Shown: piece by piece, positions 22,376 through 33,066 of the stretch
How positions within the stretch are numbered: position 1 is the first letter of the stretch
Layout of the letters: each line of letters begins with the position of its first letter
DNA from: Orobanche coerulescens
Taxonomy: Eukaryota; Streptophyta; Magnoliopsida; Lamiales; Orobanchaceae
Reading direction: 5' to 3'
Length of the DNA: 64,000 bases
NCBI GenBank assembly: GCA_033398695.1
Contig: CM065804.1
Location: forward strand, 35,293,501 to 35,357,500
Program-made: the position numbers and the translations under genes
The notes under the pieces: model-generated
The model's input: the letters and a program-made list of their open reading frames with translations, nothing else
Databases searched by the model: none
Told to the model about the DNA's origin: nothing

Positions 22376-22947
22376 CAAGGTGGAATTCAGGTGGAGATTG
22401 GGACTGGAACTGGTGTTAATTCGAGGTTCTTAAACTTAACAGATTTCTAGTTCTGATTTTGTCATAGACGAAGTATAAAAAATAAGGTGATAGACTGTGG
22501 TTCCAATGACTACCTGCTGAATTTGTAAACTGGTATCGTAGAAAGTCCTGACAAGGGGCATCTCCTTCTTTCTTCCTTGTAAATTTGACATATCTCTTTT
22601 TTTTTTTCTCTTCTATGTTGGTGCTAGATGATTCTTGTTTGTAATGTATATTTTGTAGAGATTGTAAAATAAATAAATAAAATCCTTGCTGTGTTTTCGT
22701 AAATGGCATTATTTTTAAAAAAAATTCAAAAAAGTCGGATTTTTCGGATTGAATCAAAAAAATTCGATCCACATTCGATTGATCCGAATCCGAACCAATC
22801 AAAAAAATCCGATCCGAATTCAGATTGATCCGAATCCGATCCAGTATTTTGGATCGAATTTCGAATTGAGCAAAACCTGGTATGAAATCTCGAATTAATC
22901 CTAAATTCGGATCATACCGGATCAGATTGATCTGATGCACACCCCTA
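22376..22947. mobile_element. Right piece of the hAT-like transposon
   Basis: Ends in TGCACACCCCTA. From 22730 it is packed with GATCCGAATCCGA-like subterminal words. A 174-codon minus-strand ORF (22416-22940) overlaps the repeats; its part at 22440-22600 is less repetitive but shows no recognisable domain, so no gene is called. Confidence 0.55.
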
Positions 22948-22955
22948 CCAAAACG

Positions 22956-23262
22956 TATCCTCGCTACTCAAGTATATCAATAACGATATAAATCATATAT
23001 ATTATGATTTAACTCCAAAACCGAAAAACAACATATAACCGAATCTCCAGAATGCATACTTATATTCGTTGCTATATGAATAATAAATGAAATGAAATTG
23101 AAACCATTCATTAAGCATTATAAACTGAACAAGTATAAACTTGACTTGATATATATATGACGATGATGAAGCTGCTACAAAACCCCTTTAGTCTATGAGC
23201 CTCTCAGCCCCAACCAAAGCAATCCATGAACTCCTCAATCTCAACTGCAACACATCGATTAT
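22956..23262 (-). mobile_element. Second piece of the 963 LTR
   Basis: Non-coding AT-rich sequence between the hAT-like right end and the copia-1 ATTAT duplication (23258-23262). It resumes at 52304. Confidence 0.45.
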
Positions 23263-25196
23263 TGTTGGGATTCGGTGATTAAGAACGAGTTATGCAGTGG
23301 AAAATAAATCGGTCCAACCGGATAAAAACCAAACCCCTAAAACAGATTGATCAAGCATCATATAAACGAATATATAAAATTGACGAAGATTGAGAATCAA
23401 AGAATTCATACCTTCCTAGTCCTTTGATAATATCTTCTTGAAGGAAAAATCCGAGCCAAGCTTTTTCCAGTCACCAACACGTACACGAATCCAATTCGTT
23501 CAAACTTGATGAATGATCAAACACCTAATATGCCGAGTGTCTCTATGTTATCACATGTCGGATATTGATCTGAAAAATTATATATCGATTCATTCTCGAA
23601 GAACACAGCTAGGAATTGATATAGTATTTTTCTTCTCCTATTCTTCCTTTTCTTTCTCTCCAAGATGAACAACAAAATAAAAAAAAAATCACCCTCTCTC
23701 AAAATAGCTCACGATCAGCAGCAAGTTTTGGTGTGTGTGTGTGTGTGTGTGTATGTGTGTTTTTCAACTTAATGATGTGTGTAAGACTTACTCATTTATA
23801 ATACAAAGTGAGATCAAATAATGGGATTTCAAATCTCATCCATTTATCCAACCTTATATTATAAGTCTAACACAACCCACACACTACATGGCACCTTCCA
23901 AGCAAGATAAGGGGTGACCTACTTGAGGTTGGTGAGAAAACAAGCCGAGCCACTCGGTTCGTGTACCGGACGTTCACTTGTCTAGTCCGTTAAGTATACT
24001 TCGTTTTATCTCAAATGTATTTATACTTAATTAATTAATCCAATTAATTAATTTTATCAAATACAAAATTATAATAATATATTTCCAAGAAATAATTATT
24101 TATGAATTAAATTAATCACCCGTTAATTAATTTCAATTCATAATACCGCTATGATTTATCAAACACATCAAATTAGATATCCAGTATCCAATAGTAATGA
24201 AGAGATAATAAATATATATATTTTATCCATCAAATATCCTTGTGCGAGACTCCATAGGTCCGTCTTAGTCGGTAATGGGAGGAACCAAGGAGTACGGATA
24301 ACAGTTAGCCAGTCTAGAGCTCCGTACCGTAATCCAACTAAGAACGAATGATCGGATCATTCTAAAACCATTATGTCGTGAATACTGTATACGTATAAAC
24401 CCTTCAATCATATGTCCCGGTCAAGTATTAGGGTCACAGTAAAGTCAAACCGTATTATAAATTGATTCTATATATTTGTTATGGAAAAACCGAGATCATC
24501 GAGCTCTCGTGTATCAAATACAACTAGCTCTAATTGCTTTGGACAAAGACTTATGATCTTATTTGACATTAACCGCATAGGACATTTACCTGCTCACTAA
24601 CAGGAGAAAGAATCCTATCTTGGTATTCAACAGAGACTGCTACTTGTCCACTAAGTTGCATTTCGAGGTCGAACTACTATAATGACTAACTTAATGTCAC
24701 AAGCACATGTCCTACTGAAACCTCAAGCGAAAGGTCCACGTATATCTATCACAACCTTTCGATTTAGTCATTGACAATTCCTGAGTGATATCCATGTGAT
24801 CAAATCGATGTGAGTCGTGTTTGAGTATACTAATTCCATTTGCATACCTATTACGTGTGCTCCCGCTAATCCTTACTGAATATAGACACTCTACATGTTA
24901 AAGTACACGTTATACAAGTCTTGTCAAAACTTACTGCCCAGTTAAGTTTTATTGACTTGCAAACCAATTAAGCATTCGAGCCTAAACACTTCCAGTGCCT
25001 ATCTCCTTATCTTCATAAGGAGTGAAATGTTTGCTCTCGAATACAAGGACTATTAATTTATATACCAAGTTACGATGCCAGTGATATACAATAATATAGT
25101 AATAATAAATGCCTTATTAAATAAATATTCATAATGACAATACAATGCTCTCACTCTCTCATCCTCTGAGTGACATTCGAGGGCATATTCCTAACA
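23263..25196 (-). repeat. 3' LTR of copia-1
   Basis: 1934 bp. In minus orientation it starts TGTTAGGAATATGCCC and ends GAATCCCAACA. A (GT)n microsatellite at 23729-23760 is shared with the other LTR (50800-50841), so it predates insertion. A minus-strand TATA-like TTATAAAT lies near 23796-23806, and GAAG|GTATGA (minus) near 23405-23415 is a donor-like site. Confidence 0.92.
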
Positions 25197-25211
25197 ATCT
25201 CCCACTTGCAC
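25197..25211 (-). other. Polypurine tract of copia-1
   Basis: Minus strand GTGCAAGTGGGAGAT abuts the LTR start TGTTAGG, the usual copia PPT form. Confidence 0.85.
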
Positions 25212-25775
25212 ACAATGCCACAAACTATGGTATCTAATACCCATACTTTCTAGATGTCACTCTAAGCCCATCTGAGATAGTGGCTTGGTTAGTGGATCAG
25301 CAACATTATTTGCTGTGTCAACTCCCTGCAGTATAATATTCCCTTTATGAACCATTTCTCTAACAAAATGATATTTTCTCTAAATATGTTTAGTGTTGTG
25401 GTGAGCCCTAGGTTCCTTAGCCTGTGAAATAGCCCCGTTGTTGTCACAAAATAGCGTCACGGGATTCTCTGCGTCAGGAACCACTTGAAGTTCCTCTGTG
25501 AACTTCTTAATCCAAAAAGCATACTTACTAGCCTCTGTGGCTGCCTGATATTCGGCTTAACAGGTAGAGATTGCAACTGCGCTTTGCTTGGCATTTCTCT
25601 AAGATACTGCTCCACTATTCAGAGTAAAGATATACTCTGAAGTGGACATCTTCGCATCCATGTCCCCCGAAATATCTGAATTTGTATAACCCTGAACTTT
25701 TAGTTCTCCACTGTCATACGTAAGAAACAAGTCTTTAGTCCTCTTCAGGTACTTAAGAATATTCTTTATAGCAGT
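25212..25775 (-). pseudogene. pol: Copia-1 RNase H domain (broken)
   Basis: The minus strand encodes AEYQAATEASKYAFWI, then TLFCDNNGAISQAK and HHNTKHI, and a C-terminal VDTANNVADPLTKPL-like segment: the standard copia RNase H end of Pol, which degrades the RNA strand during reverse transcription. The frame is interrupted by stops (for example TAA just before AEYQAA). It sits between the reverse transcriptase and the PPT as expected. Confidence 0.85.
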
Positions 25776-26765
25776 CTAATGTTCCTGCCCTGGATTTGAT
25801 TGAAACCGACTTACTATGCTCACAGCATAGGCTATGTCCGATCTAGTGCAAATCATAGCGTACATGAGGCTACCCACTGCCGAAACATAGGGCAACTTAC
25901 TCATTTCTTTTCGGTCTTCCTCACTTTGAGGACACATTTCTGAGGAAAGTTTTATGCCATGTCGCATAGGTAGGAACCCTCTTTTAGAATCTTCCATCCT
26001 AAATCGCTTCAGGATCTTTTCTATATAGAGGGCTTGGAAAAGACCTAACATTCTTTTCGCTCTATCCCAGTAGAGACGAATACCGAGAATATTGATAGAT
26101 TCTCCCAAGTCTTTCATCGAGAACTCTTTAGAAAGCCAAACTTTCACAGAACTGAGCATTCCTACATCATTTCCTATAAGTAGAATGTCATCCACATATA
26201 ATATTAAGAATGCAATTTTGCTCCCACTAACCTTCTTGTAAATACAAGCTTCCTCTTCGTTTTGGACAAAATCAAACTCTTTGACTGTCTCGTTAAAATG
26301 AAGATTCTAACTTCACGAAGCTTGCATCAGTCTATAAATGGCACGCTGAAGTTTGCATACTTTATAAATATTAGTTTCAGATATGAATCCCTTAGGTTGT
26401 TCCATGTAAATCTCCTCCTCGTGGAATCCATTTAGGAATGCCATTTTAAGATCTATTTTCCATATTTCATAATCCAAGTGGGCTGCTATGGCAAGCATCA
26501 TGCGAATAGAATTAATCATGGCTACATGCGAGAAGGTCTCGAACTAATCGATTCCCTCTCTTTGGGAATAACCCTTTGCCACAAGTATGGCCTTATAGGT
26601 ATCAACATTGCCATCTCCATCAGTCTTTCTTTTACAACTACATTTGTTTCCAATAGACACCATGCCTTTAGGACGATCTCCTAAAGTCCAGACCTGATTA
26701 GCCTGCATTGATTCTATCTCAGCTTCCATAGCTTCTTGCCACTTTGCGGTGTCAACATCTACCAT
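25776..26765 (-). pseudogene. pol: Copia-1 reverse transcriptase (broken)
   Basis: In minus-strand order: WQEAMEAEIESMQANQVW and KRKTDGDGNVDTYKA (26544-26765), then YEIWKIDLKMAFLNG carrying the first palm Asp (26313-26519). LYVDDILLIGND follows with the YVDD catalytic pair near 26180-26195, and FSMKDLGESINILGI and RGFLPMRHGIKLS lie in 25776-26195. Three frames are needed to read it. Residues for catalysis are visible, but stops and frameshifts separate the pieces. Confidence 0.9.
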
Positions 26766-27715
26766 CGCTTGGTCGTATGTAGAAGGATCATTCTCTTAAC
26801 TACATTCTGCCATCTCATGGACACCCGGTTCTCTTGATGCAGATAACGATACCACTCAGGTAATTGAGAAATTATAGTCTTGCGAGGTTTTGTTTGTATA
26901 TCAGAAGGTTCGGTTCTAATATCTTGCACATGTGTCTCATATGGTGTTTCTTTTATTTCTTCCAAAGAAATATTTCTACCCGCGCCTCCTTCCTGAATGA
27001 ACTCATCTTCCAAGGAGTGTGCTTGTAAAGCAACAATGATCTTATGATCTTCGTGCATGTAGAATAGATATCCATAGAATTTCCTGGATATTCTATTTAA
27101 CGACCTTTCACATATCTACCTTCCAATTTCTCCACTTTAGTCTTCTTGAAATAAGCAGGACATCCCCAAATCCAAATATGATTAAGACTTTATTTCCTAC
27201 CTCTGCACATCTCATGTAGATTCTTAGGAATGGATTTGGAAAGACATCCGTTCAAGATATGTGCAGCAGTAAGGAGCGCATGACCCCACAGATAAATTGA
27301 TAGATCAGTATAGTTAAGCATGGAGCGAACCATGTCCAACAAGGTTCAGTTCCTTCTTTATGACACACCATTTAATTGTGGAGTAGCTGGAGGTGTGAAT
27401 TGTGACACTATTCCTAGTTCTTTTAAGAACTCGTCAAACTCGGTACTCATATACTCACCACCTCGGTCTGACTGAAGAGTCTTAACACGGTTACCTGTTT
27501 GGTTTTCAACTAGGGCTTTAAATTCCTTGAATTTATCAAAAGCTTCAGATTTATGTTTCATTAAGTACACGAACCCATACCTAGTATGGTCATTGGTGAA
27601 TGTAATGAAATACTAAAAAACATCTCGTGCCACTTCAAAAGGGCCACAAACATCAGTATGGATCAATCCAAGTTTTTCAGCAGCTCTTTCAAAGTCCCTG
27701 CTAAGGGTAACTTAG
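26766..27715 (-). pseudogene. int: Copia-1 integrase (broken)
   Basis: The minus strand shows the start of the core HTDVCGPF (near 27655), FVYLMKHKSEAFDKFK, then LQSDRGGEYMSTEF with the second catalytic Asp and TPPATPQLNGVS just before the expected catalytic Glu (27358-27570). The remainder toward 26766 is recognisable as the integrase C-terminal region and linker (IWIWGCPAYFKK-like) but in changing frames. Copia integrase precedes RT, as here. Confidence 0.82.
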
Positions 27716-27936
27716 TTATTTTGCCTTGAAGGCAAGATTCACAAGTTGGATAGGGATCCGATCCCAATGGACCAGTAAGCCCATATTTGTCCATTTTATG
27801 ACCGTAATTGATACAATATATTTATTCCACTTGGGCAAAACAAGTACATCATCTAATGTAACAATAAAACTAGATTCTAAATTCAACATAAGAGATCCAA
27901 TATCAGAAGCCTCGACACTGTCCACTTCCGACGGTG
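27716..27936 (-). pseudogene. pol: Copia-1 region between protease and integrase
   Basis: The minus strand encodes SEVDSVEASDIGSLMLNLES and a TLDDVLVLPKWNKYIVSI segment, which in copia polyproteins follows the protease active site and leads to the pre-integrase zinc region. It is separated from the active-site part at 35789-35807 by Tekay-2. The duplication ACCAT/AACAT flanks the insertion. Confidence 0.8.
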
Positions 27937-28324
27937 ACCATTGTAACACCCCCAGAATTAAACTGGGAATATTACACGCCGCAGACTCTCTCCATGAGGA
28001 TCCACCAGGCTAGACATCGAAACAACACATTACCTTACATACTGAAGTAACAAAATAACGAACCAATAGACCGATTTGGTCTTGTATTACTAACATACAA
28101 ATTAAAGTATACATTTCTATCTCGACTAATACCCATGCAAGGGTAAAATACACTCATAAACAAAAAATACGACAGTGGAAAAGACCATACAATTAACTCC
28201 GACTGACTGCACCCAAAACTGGTCTTCATGTGATTAGTATCATTTGTCTTCCATCATCCTACGCACCGATCCTGTGTATTTCTCCCAAAACCTGCATGTA
28301 CCTGGATGCAAAACAAACATCCAC

Positions 28325-28368
28325 CCCCCGAATACTTCGGGGGTTAGCAAAACTCCACTTTTTTGCTA
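28325..28368 (-). other. Hairpin pair, Tekay-2 left LTR
   Basis: Plus-strand coordinates: CCCCCGAA (28325) pairs with TTCGGGGG over a 3-base loop. Then TAGCAAAA (28345) pairs with TTTTGCTA. Confidence 0.65.
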
Positions 28369-30108
28369 GTACAAGTATAAAGTGCAAATACGAGCCATAC
28401 ACAACACATTCCGAGAATACAATGAAAGGCTTCCCGAGATATTTCATTCAATTAAAATAGTTCAAGTCTTGAAAGTAGAAACGAAGCAAGTTGGCACTTT
28501 GAAAACACTTCCAAATCTCGGGAGTTTTGAAAACATTTGAAGTTGAAAAGTTCTTAATTGCTCGAAAGACACTTAGGGTCACAGACCCAAAGTTCATTTC
28601 TCAAAATGCAAATCCGTTAACAAAACACGGGGTCCACGAACCAACCATTCCAGTCACAAAACACAAGGTCCACGACCCGATCATCCACTTCAATTCACTT
28701 ACAAGGACACATTACACATAATACATTATTCTCATGCCATTCTAGCCAAACACCAAGACTCAATATATAATGTCTCTCGACCCCGAGCACCAAGCATTGT
28801 GATACTCCGGACATATCACAATTAATCATCAGTATAAACACTCTAGCAATTCTCGCGCAAGATCACTCGGCCAAGTCCATGTGCGCCCCGTCGAGCGACC
28901 CCAGGAGAGAATGCCCACTCAAAATTAACCCTCGTGCAAGACCACACGACCAAGTCCCTGTGGGCCCCATCGAGCCAATCCCCAGGTGAGAGTACCCCGG
29001 GAAACACCTTATAACTCTCATCAGTTCACATTCCAAAACCACAATCCTCAAGAGTCAAATCACAATATATATATAGTCGAGGTATTTTGCTAGAATGTTC
29101 AAATTATCCAACACATACTCACGACCCAGAACTAATACAGTCAACAAAGAAACACACCATCCAAACAGCACCAAACGGCACAACCAATATCACACAATCT
29201 CACATATTCAAACACAACCGCATGTCTCAACACACACATCCTAACAAAAGGATTGAACTCCAAATTTACCGATGACATAATCATACATAGTGGCATCACA
29301 TGAAAGTAAGGCAATCCTATACTCAACACTAGCACACGTATTCAATTGAGCACATTAATTCACGGAACACACGAGTCATATTTTAAGAAAACCATAATTA
29401 TAAATATACCGATTCTTTTGAAAAATGGTTGTATTCATTTATCACTTATCGTCGATTACCAAACATTATATCCACAAAACACGTAATGTATGGGCAATAT
29501 ACTTGCCTTGATAATCGATACTGGACACTCCGACGAACATGGCTCAGTCGGGAGCCTCGAACACCTACAATTCTCCGGGCGGAACAATAATAACACGATC
29601 GATGGGGAAGCTTGAACAAAACGACGAACGGAAGAGTTCTGACTTGAGTTCTTCGCAAGGAACCTGACCCTAACATCATTCCATCAATAAATTAACGGTC
29701 GAATGAGGAATAATAATCGTAGAACGCCCAAATCCCCTTTGTGACATTTTATCGAACACCTTCAAGGCGTCGAGAAGATACTCAATAAAACGACGAATCC
29801 TCTGCAATCCAACCATGGAACAACAAGGAATTCGATATAATATAAATTAACAATAATCAATTCATCACTATTCTAAGTTAATACGGATTAAATGGACAAA
29901 TCGGACGAAATCCCCAAAACTAGATTTTAAGAAAACTTACCCTGATTCGATCGATCGGAGCAAGTTATGGAAGGATTAATCGATTTTATGGACTCAGGAA
30001 TTTCGTGGATTTACAGTGGAACAATGTCTCCTTGTGCCCTCCAAGCCCCAGCCGTGGAAAGGAAAGGAAGAAATGGAAAAAATGGGTGTAAACCCGACTG
30101 TCCTGCCA

Positions 30109-30116
30109 TATTTATA
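30109..30116 (-). promoter_or_regulatory. TATA box, Tekay-2 left LTR
   Basis: TATAAATA on the minus strand directly downstream of the GCGCCGTGTC word cluster. The right-LTR copy is at 35185-35192. Confidence 0.7.
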
Positions 30117-30129
30117 CCCGTGCAGAACA

Positions 30130-30350
30130 CGGCGCAAAAAACGGCCTGCATCAAAGACTTGTTCATCGCCGTTGCGGTCGCGCAACCTGATCGACATGGC
30201 GCAACACCCGGCACAAAATACCTGTGCATGTGTCTCGGCCGTGTCAGACACGGCGCATCACCCGGTGCAAAACTGGCGCGGGTTCTCGGTTGTGTCTCGA
30301 CAGACCTGCTAGTCCTGGCCGACTCGGCGTAGGACACGGCGCTCGGCAGC
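30130..30350 (-). promoter_or_regulatory. GCGCCGTGTC word cluster in U3 of Tekay-2
   Basis: CACGGCGC, CCCGGCGCA-like and CAGCGCCGTGTT words repeat through about 220 bp upstream (minus) of the TATA box. The right LTR has the cluster at about 35200-35440. Confidence 0.55.
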
Positions 30351-30639
30351 GCCGTGTTCACCGCCATTTCGTACAGGTCTGGCCAACAAACCTCCGGTTG
30401 CAAAACGACTCCGATACGAATCGAAAATTATAATATGACCACAACAACGATCCGGAAGAAGACGAATAATAACAAAATAGGACATATGATTAGCTCGACT
30501 TACGAAACGAAAAGTCATACCCGAAGAATATCACAACACAGTCTATCATGCCGGACCAAGAAATCATCCACGGAACATAATGACCTGCATAACCGACAAA
30601 ATTCAAAAATAACCGGAATCGAGAATCTCGGGTATTACA

Positions 30640-30680
30640 TTCTACCCTACTAAAAGTAAGTTTCATCCCGAAACTTAAAA
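30640..30680 (-). other. Polypurine tract and 3' end signature of Tekay-2
   Basis: The minus strand reads ...AGTTTCGGGATGAAACTT then TTTTAGTAGGGTAGAA against the LTR start. This is the same arrangement as at 17650-17686 in Tekay-1. Confidence 0.8.
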
Positions 30681-33049
30681 CAAAAGCAAGGCGACTCTAG
30701 ATAACATGTTATGTGATACTGACAGCACACAAGAGCTCCATGCAGTACAGAGCTATTGCGGTCCGATTCAATACGCAAGAGTGTTTACGAAAAGCAACGA
30801 ACATAAATCACAACGGTTGATAAATCCGATTAATACAACAATCAGAACACAAGTCCAATGTTGAACAAGAATGTAATTCCAATAACCTCAAATGTTTGGA
30901 AGATCAAATACGAAGACAATTTCCCAACACTTATGGAAATTACAAGTGTCCTAGATGTTCAATAATCTTGATTACGAGATCAAACAATGATGATTGGTCA
31001 ACGACGAACGAATAGCAGTGATCGAACAATAATGATTAACTCTGAAGTTCACACCTTAAATAAAGACATCAATAAACTCGTAGGAACCACGAGGTGTTAA
31101 TTCCGCACACGGTTCACAGGAAATCAATCCGAGTCGATACGGTCGAACGAAACGGAAGCGAAAAAAATATGGGTATTACATCATATCACCTTTAAAAGAG
31201 GTTTCGTCCCCAAAACCTAAACAACAAGAACGAAGTGCTGGAATAGCGACCTTCCCGGCCATATCCTCTTTGTCCCGCATCTGATAACTGTACCGCAGTC
31301 ACGACCACGTCCTCTGTCCCTCGGCATACTAAGTGGATTCTCACTCGATACGATTCCACAACTTCGCAAAAATAATATGCTAAAGTATTAATTCAACACG
31401 ACATATCACATAAGGTAACTAATAACAACTCGATAAGAAAATCCACGAGGTATTCTTTTAAATGATATCATTTGAAAATCCTTGGATTTGTGTGCTATTC
31501 AACGTAAAACTTTAAAATTATTTTTGGTACCTTGGGTTGCTTCATCAAAATTTGTAAACAAGAGACTTTAACCGTCTCATTTTGAAATCATCTGCAAAAC
31601 AATATTTTCTGTGCAACCGGCATTGTCAAAATCACCACGCCACTACACACAAGCATCACGTTAATAATAAACAAGGTAAGCACACAAGGTCATCAAACCA
31701 TTCGTACAGACTTTAATCAATACAGGAAACTTTCCCAAATCCGAGTTTGAAGTTTAAATCAAGTGAGATTTTTCATCTTTCACTATATATTTTTGAAGAT
31801 AAAATTGGAATTATGGTGTGAAAGATTTTTGAAAATCATTTACTCGAATTATTTGAAAATACAACAATACGTTAAAATCATTTTCGAAAATCCTCCCAAC
31901 ACTACATGAAAATCAACGATGGTAATATTTTACAAAATGTCTACATGTACATTAAAATAATTCTTTCAAATACCGTCGCGGTTTTATTTGAGAATCCGAG
32001 GCCAGCTCGCCAATTCCAAATAATTTTCAAAGTACATACAGAGCCGCCGATTAATCGAACCGTCGAAACTTTATAAAATTTTTCAGTAAAGCATTCTCGA
32101 ACACACACACACAGCATACATAATTTAAACATAATCAATTATCACCTAGCACTACAAAAAGTCTTAACACATATTCAATAGAATACAGTCGCATATGATT
32201 GTCTGCAAAACATAGAGCTGACGGCTAAAAATGTGGTTCCATAGCCTCTGACCAGGCTGATTAGCGCACACTACAATAAAGATAAGCGTGCGCTGCTCAT
32301 ACCACATTAGCGTGCGCTAGCCTCATACTTGGCGTGCGCTAGCTGTTCTAATCAACAACACGATTGCAAACATATACAAGGCAATACCAGAATCGAAAGT
32401 TACAAATAAGCAACACATATGAGTCGGAATGCCATCGATTCACATAATTACAACATCTCACAAGCAACCATCAAAAGACAAATGTCATTCAAAACCGAAA
32501 TTTCACCTCTCAATAAAGAGGACTATCTCGACATATACATACCGATCGAATCAACATTCACATCACTATTTTAATCATAAAACTGGCACCACTGCCCAAC
32601 AACGAGAGCATCATCATGTTTGGAAAACTTATAATACGAGAAGAAAATTTGAAGTCTCAGAAATTTCGACCTTGAGGTCATCATACGAAAATCAAAAAAA
32701 AAATTCTCCCTTAGAGGACATTTTAAAAATTACGTGACTCCCCGAAAGCCTTTCGAACCTTAAAATTCCAAGGTTGTTACCCTAGCAAATATATGTCGCT
32801 TACTCGCTATGCACCTTTAAATACTACTACATAACACAGAATCACACAGGCTCGTATAGCTCGTGGTACAACATGTAGTAGGGAGACTTACATCCACAGA
32901 CCGCACGAAGATGATGGCTGCACCTTGATACTAATCACGGCCGACATCCCAGACGACGCGTCGCGACACGACATCAGTCAGACATAATCTAACAGGACAA
33001 GACCCTACATTACATGACTGGACCCGACGGCCTAGGTTTCCACAACCAA
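30681..33049 (-). mobile_element. Non-coding internal region of Tekay-2
   Basis: No gag or pol similarity in any frame. At about 31165-31205 the minus strand has a second GGGGACGAAACCTCTTTTAA segment followed by a TGTAATACCCAT-like LTR start, suggesting a captured piece of a related element. At 32260-32350 it has TTAGCGTGCGCTA words like those of solo LTR-A. The rest is AT-rich with no feature I can name. Confidence 0.6.
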
Positions 33050-33062
33050 AGCTCCGATACCA
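33050..33062 (-). other. Primer-binding site of Tekay-2, Met-tRNA type
   Basis: Minus strand TGGTATCGGAGCT, one mismatch from the standard site, four bases from the 5' LTR. Confidence 0.85.
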
Positions 33063-33066
33063 TAAA

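Larger units (their letters stand above)
2327..22947. mobile_element. Non-autonomous hAT-like DNA transposon, split by nested elements
   Basis: The left end TAAGGGTGTGCA (2327-2338) and right end TGCACACCCCTA (22936-22947) are inverted repeats with one mismatch, of the TAGGGGTGTGCA type common in plant hAT elements. Flanking 8-mers ACGAAACG and CCAAAACG agree at 6 of 8 positions, a plausible old 8-bp duplication. Both subterminal regions are rich in GGATCGG/CCGATCC-like words, as hAT ends often are. After removing the two solo LTRs with everything inside them, the element is about 1.1 kb (2327-2568, 5444-5751, 22376-22947). It has no transposase, so it would have depended on a trans-acting one. 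Confidence is limited by the imperfect duplication. Confidence 0.6.
27942..30639 (-). repeat. 3' LTR of Tekay-2
   Basis: 2698 bp. Minus orientation: TGTAATACCCG start, a GCGCCGTGTC-type word cluster (30130-30350), TATA box (30109-30116), CAAG|GCAAGTA (29500-29510), a two-copy direct repeat (about 28858-29000), a hairpin pair (28325-28368), terminal GGGGGTGTTACA. No genes; ORFs at 29967-30653 fall in the word cluster. Confidence 0.92.

Noticed and set aside
22416..22940. 174-codon minus-strand ORF in the hAT-like element
   Set aside because: Half of it is subterminal repeat translated. The rest (22440-22600) has no recognisable domain. A captured exon is possible but unsupported.
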